A model generated the notes under the pieces. It was not told the DNA's origin. It did not search any database and worked only from the letters and a program-made list of their open reading frames with translations. Both the position numbers and the translations under genes were made by a program. Shown here piece by piece: positions 58,351 to 64,000 of a stretch of DNA of 64,000 bases (positions are counted from its first letter, which is position 1; each line of letters opens with the position of its first letter). The DNA is from Dugong dugon (taxonomy: Eukaryota > Chordata > Mammalia > Sirenia > Dugongidae): the NCBI GenBank assembly GCA_030035585.1, contig CM057469.1:114864650-114928649 (forward strand). The letters run 5' to 3'.

Positions 58351-58386
<36 letters not shown>
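58351..58386. repeat. (CA)n microsatellite
   Basis: An uninterrupted CA run of about 36 bp lies between the RTE1 5' end and the next SINE. Confidence 0.97.
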
Positions 58387-58387
<1 letters not shown>

Positions 58388-58388
<1 letters not shown>

Positions 58389-58555
58389 GCCCTGGTGGTG
58401 CAATGATTAAGATTTATGGTGCGCTACCACTGCTAACCAAAATGTTGGCAGTTTGAATCTTCCAGCTGCTGCATGGTAACTCTATAGGGCAGTTCTACTC
58501 TGTCCCTTAGGGTCACTATGAGTCAGAATTGACTTGATGGAAATGAGTTTTTTTG
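58388..58555 (+). mobile_element. AfroSINE, short form
   Basis: Sense SINE with the head 'gccctggtggtgcaatgatt', a small insertion ('tatggtgcgctacc'), the B-box-like 'gttggcagtttgaatcttcc' and the tail 'gtcactatgagtcagaattg', with a short T-run at the end. Confidence 0.9.
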
Positions 58556-58612
58556 ATCTATATATATCTATATATAGAGATATATATATGTTGTATTTTT
58601 GGATTCTATACA
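58556..58612. repeat. TA-rich microsatellite
   Basis: Alternating 'tatatatcta' and 'gatatatatatg' words between two SINEs. Confidence 0.85.
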
Positions 58613-58624
58613 TATTCTAGATAT

Positions 58625-58791
58625 GGAGCCCTGGTGGAGCAGTGGTTAAGAGCTAAGGGTGCTTAACCCAAATGTCAGCAGTTTAAATCTACCAGCTACT
58701 CCTTGGAAACCCTATGGGGCTATTCTACTCTGTCCTATATGGTCACTATGAGTCAGAATCAACTCTACAGTAATAGGTGTTTATTCTAGAT
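58625..58791 (+). mobile_element. AfroSINE, short form, with perfect 12-bp TSD
   Basis: Sense SINE with the head 'ggagccctggtggagcagtg', the B-box-like 'gtcagcagtttaaatctacc' and the tail 'gtcactatgagtcagaatc'. The 12-mer 'tattctagatat' flanks it at 58613-58624 and 58792-58803. Confidence 0.95.
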
Positions 58792-59180
58792 ATAAGTTCT
58801 TTGTCATATATGTGATTTGCAAATATTTTTTCCAGTCTTCAGCTTTTCATCATCATAACAGTTTCTTTCACACAGAAACTCCTTTATTTTGATGAATTTT
58901 ATTTATTCACTTTTTTCTTGTATATGTTTTGTTTTTTGTGCCATATCTAAAGAGTCTTCACCTAGTCCTAGCTTCTAAACAGCTTTTTTATGTTTTCTGA
59001 TAGAAGTTTTGTAGTTTTATATTTAAGTCCATAATCTACCTTGAGTTAATTTTTGCATAAGATGTGAGATTTAAGATTTTTTTTTCTTTTTTTTTGCCCA
59101 TGGATATCCAGTTGCTCCAGTACTGTTTGTTGAAATGATCATCCTTCATCCAGTGAATTGCTTGTGCAATAATGAGGAGG
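58792..59180 (-). mobile_element. Antisense L1, right part
   Basis: This continues the antisense L1 of 54370-54870 after the 3.9-kb interruption. It has 'tttgtcatatatgtgatttg', 'gtgccatatctaaagagtc', 'agttttgtagttttatatt' and 'ttgagttaatttttgcat', ending with 'atggatatccagttgctcc' and 'ctgtttgttgaaatgatc'. Confidence 0.85.
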
Positions 59181-59324
59181 AGATTACTATCAAATATAAA
59201 TACAGAAAATTAAATTCTGTGTTAGAGTGGTAAGACTATGCATGAATTTTGTACTTTATTTTTTGAAATTTTCTTCAATAATCTGGAATTATTTTTGCAA
59301 TGGGAAATATTTCTTTAAGTAAAG

Positions 59325-59665
59325 GCAGTCCCCAGGTTCTGGTCCCACATACGAACAACTCGTAATTAAGAACAGACTCCTGTAAAGCCTAGTATATTAA
59401 AAATTTGAGTTAAATACCTATAATGGTTTGTAATAACAAATGCACACGCTACTTTGCGATGCTCATGAACACACTGCGTGGTTTGGAAATGTTTCTTAAG
59501 TGTTTTATGTGCATAGAAAGGTAAACTATATACTATATACCAAGATAAATATTTGACTGATGCTAAACAGGAACTGTATGTACCTGTTCCGGCTTACCTA
59601 CAAATTCGCCTTAAAGACAGACTTAGGAACAGATCTCATTTGTAATCTGGGTATTGTCTGCATAT
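59325..59665. mobile_element. Probable pogo/Tigger-type MITE
   Basis: The left end 'aaaggcagtccccaggttc' and the right end 'atctgggtattgtctgcat' are imperfect inverted terminal repeats. 'acatacgaacaactcgtaat' on the left pairs loosely with 'cttaggaacagatctcatttg' on the right. TA dinucleotides flank both ends. 'tgtacctgttccggcttac' is typical of this kind of mammalian MITE. There is no coding capacity. The family label is tentative. Confidence 0.55.
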
Positions 59666-60609
59666 AAAAATAAAGGACAATGTTGAAGAGATACTGTGAA
59701 GTTATAAAGCATTAACTAAATTCCAATCCTTTATACATATTTCAATCACCTACTGTTATAATACGAATTTCAAAATTTAGATGAACAAAAATGCTTTGTC
59801 ATTCAAGCTGTCTTGATCAGAAAGATTCTGTGAAAGAGTGTGTGTAAAGATATATAGCTTAAATTGATATGATTCTCCTTACTATTAAATTTAAGATTTT
59901 AATTCAGGCTTTGTGTTAGTGTTTTTTAAAGTTTCCAAATAAATATGCTAAACTCATCCTCAAAGTGTTTCACTGATGAAAAGATAGCAATTTATAAAGT
60001 TTTAAGATTAGTGCCTGAGACCTAAACAGAATCCATTAAATTAGACAAAAGGCATATAAAGATTAAGAATTGAATGTAACATTAGATGCTGGTAGCAATG
60101 AGGAACTAAAAATTTGGTGATGCTATATATTCTGGTATTTTTCTTTCCTTTTAATGAAACATACTTGCGTTTGCATTGCCCTCTCAGATTCTAATTAATC
60201 CAACATAAAAGCTTCTACAAAAATATCCATGTGAATTTTTTCTTATATGTTAAGTTCACTTCCACAATAACAACAACTAATTATGAGAAACTTCAAATGA
60301 ATAAGGGAAGGCTATTACCCTACAAATACCAATTAAAGTAGGCAAGTCCTTCTCAAATTAACTTTGAAACACTGCCAACAATTCCTTCTATTACTCCTAA
60401 ATGACTCTGCTTACCTGAAGAACATTTATGGAAACAAAGAGTTCTTATTGTATATAGAAGACATGCAGTTCTCAGATCTGGTATTATGATCATTGGAGGA
60501 AATTGTTGCTATTAATGTTACTAAATTTTAATGCCATATATTAAGTAATATTTAAGAAAACTCCATTAAGTTTTGCATATTTAATAGCTAAAATGGTAAC
60601 GTTCATATT
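59666..60609. other. Gene-free spacer
   Basis: AT-rich DNA with no recognised gene or repeat. Confidence 0.35.
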
Positions 60610-60800
60610 CTGAACTCTAATCAGGTTGGAAGGGTTACATATGTTTATTTAATATTCAGTAAAGTATGAGTTAATACAATTTCTCAAAAATTAGATATTA
60701 CTGTTCACATTCTATGAATAAGAAAACTGAGGTAAAGGCAATAAAATGTAAATGTGTATTTTCCAATGTCAAATAACTAATATTTATACCAGAAAGTGAT
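60610..60800 (-). mobile_element. Probable MIR SINE, strongly diverged
   Basis: 'aagtatgagttaatacaat', 'ttctatgaataagaaaactg', then 'aggtaaaggcaataaaat' and 'gtcaaataactaatattt' follow the order of an antisense MIR core. It is too diverged for certainty. Confidence 0.5.
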
Positions 60801-62289
60801 GCTAAAAATGAACGTTGACAGGATTCAGGCCCTGAAAACGTGGCAGGTCTTTGATTTAATTCTCTCAATTCATTGTATCAAACTTACTGTATTAGCCTAA
60901 GGCCAATGTGACTGAAGGATAGCAGTCTAGGAAAGATCACTTCTGACATTTGGAGCATTACATCACATTCGGAATCCCTAGATTTAGCCCAGATTCCTCT
61001 TTTTCCTACCATCGCTCCTCTTCTCCAACTTGATAGATACCTCTTGTCTCCTGACTTCTCCATTGTTTTCCTAGCTATTATCCCTGCCCTGGTTTAACTG
61101 CTTTCCTACTCATTCCCTCACCCCAGTCCTCCCCACCCTGATAAGCTTTCTGTGTGTTCCTTCTGCTGGTTTTGGAACCTCTTTTCCAAATGTATTCCAT
61201 CGTCTTCAAGTGCCACACGTCATCGCCTCTCCATCTACTCTCAACAGAGGGCAGAATGTCCTAATTTTTAGGCAAGAGAAGGGTCATTAAATGTAAATTT
61301 CCTCAAATCTCCCTCCTCACCCTATCCTTCCACCAATATTTATATCTTCACTTAAACCTATGGTCTTAGATTGCTTTTGTGCACAATTTAATTATACCAC
61401 GATCTGCTAATGAATCTTATTCACCAATTCCTTTTTATTCTGAATGCTACAACTTCTCACTCACTAATAACATTTTCCCCTCAAATATTTTCCACCTTAA
61501 AAACAACAAGAAGAAAATTCAATCTGGTATTTTCCATGTAACGTCACCACTAATTCCCCCACTGGTAGCTCAATTTGAAAAAATAGTAGACTGTCTTGCA
61601 TATATTTTCCTTACTTTTCAATCACTTTACCTATCTGAGGATGCCTATGCATTCATTGGGCACTTTTCAGTTCTGACTTACCTTCTCTGAAGAGTATAAT
61701 AGTATTAATAAATACATCTGTTTTGGAATTACGCTTTCTTTTCATTTCCAAGGTACATCTCTAATAATGGAGTCTATTTTGTCTTCCTCTTAATATTAAA
61801 CTACTACTATTCTCTTTTGCATACAACTTCTGCTTCCCTTTATCCATCATTTTAAAATTTAATTATCTTTATGGTTGCTTTCTTTGCATCTCTTTAGTTT
61901 TAATTCTGAGTATTTCCCAGGTTGTTTTAATTTACTACCATTGTAATAGTAGAATAGTAGAATCTACCTTTCCATCCCTTAATGTTCTTCTTAGCTTTGA
62001 CTTATATAGCTGGTTGCCCATTACACAGTTTGATAAACACGTATAACTCTTAAACATATACTCAGGGTGGTTCAAATGGAAACTGGACTCATTTATGTCT
62101 CACCACTTTCTACTCTACCAATCCAACCAGCCAACCAACCAACCAACCAACCAATCAACCAACCAACCAACTGCTCCTTCTCCTCTTACATTCTACCATT
62201 CAATGAGTGACATCAGCTTCTATCCAGGCAATAAAAAGGAAATCAGGACTCATGTTTGATTTGTCCATTTCCTTTATTTCTCCACAATG
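60801..62289. other. Gene-free pyrimidine-rich spacer with (CCAA)n
   Basis: A C/T-rich stretch occurs at about 60980-61360 ('ctcctcttctccaacttg' and similar), and a (CCAA)n run at 62118-62171. The open frame 61379-61690 (plus, 103 codons) has no recognised domain and no splice context. It may be old LINE sequence but I cannot assign it. Confidence 0.35.
62118..62171. repeat. (CCAA)n microsatellite
   Basis: Repeated 'ccaa' units with two interruptions ('ccag' and 'tcaa'). Confidence 0.95.
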
Positions 62290-63570
62290 AATCATCATAT
62301 GCAATTGGTACAATAATATAAATAATTCTGTAATTTTCTCTTATTCTTGGCTTAAATGCTTCAGATAAATTCTTTTCAAAATCTGGAATGCATTCCTAAT
62401 ACATCTCCATGATCTTTTTTTGTTTCCATTCAATCTATTTTCTACTCTGCAAGCAGATTGCTTTTACTAAAAATCAGATCTTATCATACCGTATACCTGC
62501 ATTAAATCCAGAAATGGCTTCTCTTTACATTTATGTTAAAATCCAATTTTTTAAATTGTGATTTCAATAAATTTGGTTAACTGCATCATAAGAGGGCACA
62601 GTCCTCCACAGTCTAATCACGTGGTTGGTCTTTGTGGTGTGGCCAGACCCATATCCTGAGTCATCTTTTTAGCATAAACTATAGAGTGGCCCAGCATGAT
62701 TAACTTTGTTAAAATAAATTATCAGATATGGTCCCAAAGGCCCATCATGAATAACAAAGACCCTTCAATTACTAGGGAAATTTTCAGGGTTTATAGGTTA
62801 CCTCCTGGGAACTGGGGACAAAGGCCAGCCAAATTCTTTATTACACAATGATATAAAGTATTTCTTATGAACTGGTCTTTATCTACAATTCAGATTAATA
62901 TCATGCTCTTTATCATCATATATCCTGTTTTCTTCTCAAATAAAACATCTGCCCTTTACATGTGTTGCACACTATCACAACATTTCTGTTCTTTAGTATA
63001 TAATGTGTAATTCTTCATAGCAGGAATATCACTGCCTATAAGTTTGTCCAATTGCTTATGATTTTACCCAACTCCTGTTGTTATTGTTAGCTGCTGTTGA
63101 GTCAATTTCAACTCATGGAGATTCCATATTTGCAGACTAGAACTGCTCCATAGAGTTTTCAAGGTTGTGACCTTTTGGAAGTAGATTGCCAGGCTTGTCT
63201 TCTGAGGTACTTCTGGGAGGGTTCAAAGTGCCAACCTTTTGACTAGTAGTTGAATGCTTAACCATTTGTACCACCCAGAGACTCCTGCCCAACTCCTACC
63301 TTTACTCAAATCTTCAAATCTCAGCATTATAGGTACTACCTCCTCACAGAAGTCTTTCATGACCATTTCAGGCCAGATGTTTCCTACCTTTCTCCAAAAC
63401 CTCTATATTATAGCAAATAATATTCCTTACTGTCATTTTTTTTGTCTATCATTCTCAAAGACTGTGAAGTTCTTAGAAATTGGACCATTTCTTATTCATC
63501 TTTGAATTCTTCATGAACAGTGTATCACTTCACTTATTTTAAGCATAAATTATTCATTGATTGAATAAAT
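62290..63570 (+). mobile_element. L2 LINE 3' region, split by a SINE
   Basis: Sense L2-like sequence. '62446: actctgcaagcagattgc', 'atcagatcttatcatacc' and 'aaatggcttctctttac' match the L2 3' part in order. After the SINE, 'ctacctcctcacagaag', 'tctttcatgaccatttc', 'gaagttcttagaaattgg' and 'attgattgaataaatgg' match the L2 end. The stretch 62580-63060 is less certain. Confidence 0.6.
63077..63287 (-). mobile_element. AfroSINE, long form, with perfect 10-bp TSD
   Basis: Antisense SINE with the tail 'gttattgttagctgctgttg', the body 'gcagactagaactgctcc', the internal 'gtagattgccaggcttgtc' and the head 'catttgtaccacccagag'. 'cccaactcct' flanks it at 63067-63076 and 63288-63297. Confidence 0.95.
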
Positions 63571-64000
63571 GGAAAAATATTCCTTTGACCTAAAGTAGAT
63601 TACTTTTTTATTGTGATAGAAATTCTCATATCTGCCAGACAATGAAGTATGAACAAGGTCAGTTTTTGATCTTAGGTTTCTCTTTTCAGGATTACAAACA
63701 GCTCACCTTCTTACTGACACATTAATTCTTCAAATATATTTGCAATATCAGACAACTTTCTTTTATATTCATTTTTACTTTGCTGAAATTTTGTTTTATC
63801 TTTATTGATTTCCAGAAGATATGATATTTATCACTTCAAAACTACTGATATTTATGGATTTTGATCAGTATGGTTCTCAGCTGATGAGCTTATTTTTAAA
63901 TTCTGGTAGCCTTTATGTGTAACTATGGCAAGTAAATGAAAGAACGGTGGGGATTTACACACGATTTTGAAATTCAAGTCAATTCACCTGCAAGCATTTG
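63571..64000. other. Gene-free spacer to window end
   Basis: AT-rich DNA with no recognised gene or repeat. Confidence 0.35.

Noticed and set aside
13613..63287. SINE heads as functional tRNA genes
   Set aside because: The tRNA-like heads show box-like words but no complete cloverleaf or anticodon arm. They are SINE promoters, not tRNA genes.

Overview
The window reads as mammalian nuclear DNA from an afrotherian, most likely a paenungulate such as an elephant. The evidence is the repeat content: (i) many tRNA-headed SINEs with the afrotherian (AfroSINE-type) head and a 'gggtcnctatgagtc' tail; (ii) several RTE1-type (BovB-related) LINE copies with endonuclease and reverse transcriptase ORF fragments and an AAC-rich tail; (iii) a full-length L1 and four truncated L1 3' ends whose 3' UTRs I recognise as the afrotherian type. 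No operons, rRNA, tRNA genes or CRISPR arrays are present. I find no convincing host protein-coding gene. The long ORFs are transposon-derived, or chance or antisense reading frames. The window therefore looks intergenic or deep-intronic.

Layout. 1-1570: AT-rich single-copy-looking DNA. 1571-8511: full-length L1 (+) with an 11-bp target-site duplication (TSD), two large ORF2 deletions and a changed endonuclease catalytic residue. 8.7-20.8 kb: old L1 remnants, a stack of L1 3' tails, SINEs, one old LTR, and two CpG-dense islands in otherwise CpG-poor DNA (11.45-11.61 kb and 15.73-15.90 kb). 20.8-29.2 kb: an old L1M-type element (+) split by six later insertions: a solo LTR, two RTE1 pieces, a palindromic MITE, a MaLR-type LTR with a SINE inside it, and a SINE. 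29.3-30.1 kb: a short deleted RTE1 with a perfect 10-bp TSD. 30-40 kb: solo LTRs of at least three families, SINEs, an L1 piece and an L1 3' UTR. 40.7-43.1 kb: large antisense RTE1. 46-47 kb: L2 split by a MaLR-type LTR. 48.8-54.4 kb: a degraded endogenous retrovirus-derived block with two separate env transmembrane remnants and a 630-bp 3' LTR. 54.4-59.2 kb: an antisense L1 split by a 3.9-kb block holding a nearly full-length RTE1 and three SINEs. 59.3-59.7 kb: a probable pogo/Tigger-type MITE. 62.3-63.6 kb: L2 split by a SINE with a 10-bp TSD.

The elements are related functionally. The SINE tails resemble the RTE1 3' end, which suggests that RTE1 mobilised the SINEs. The nesting gives a relative-age stack: L2 and MIR, then L1M, then LTRs, RTE1 and SINEs. 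I did not find an undescribed biological system. The items most worth checking are the CpG-dense island at 11.45 kb (with a short ORF ending in a consensus splice donor), the palindromic MITE at 26.45 kb, the internally deleted RTE1 copies and the double-env ERV block. Element boundaries are by eye; family names come from recognition, not from a database search.
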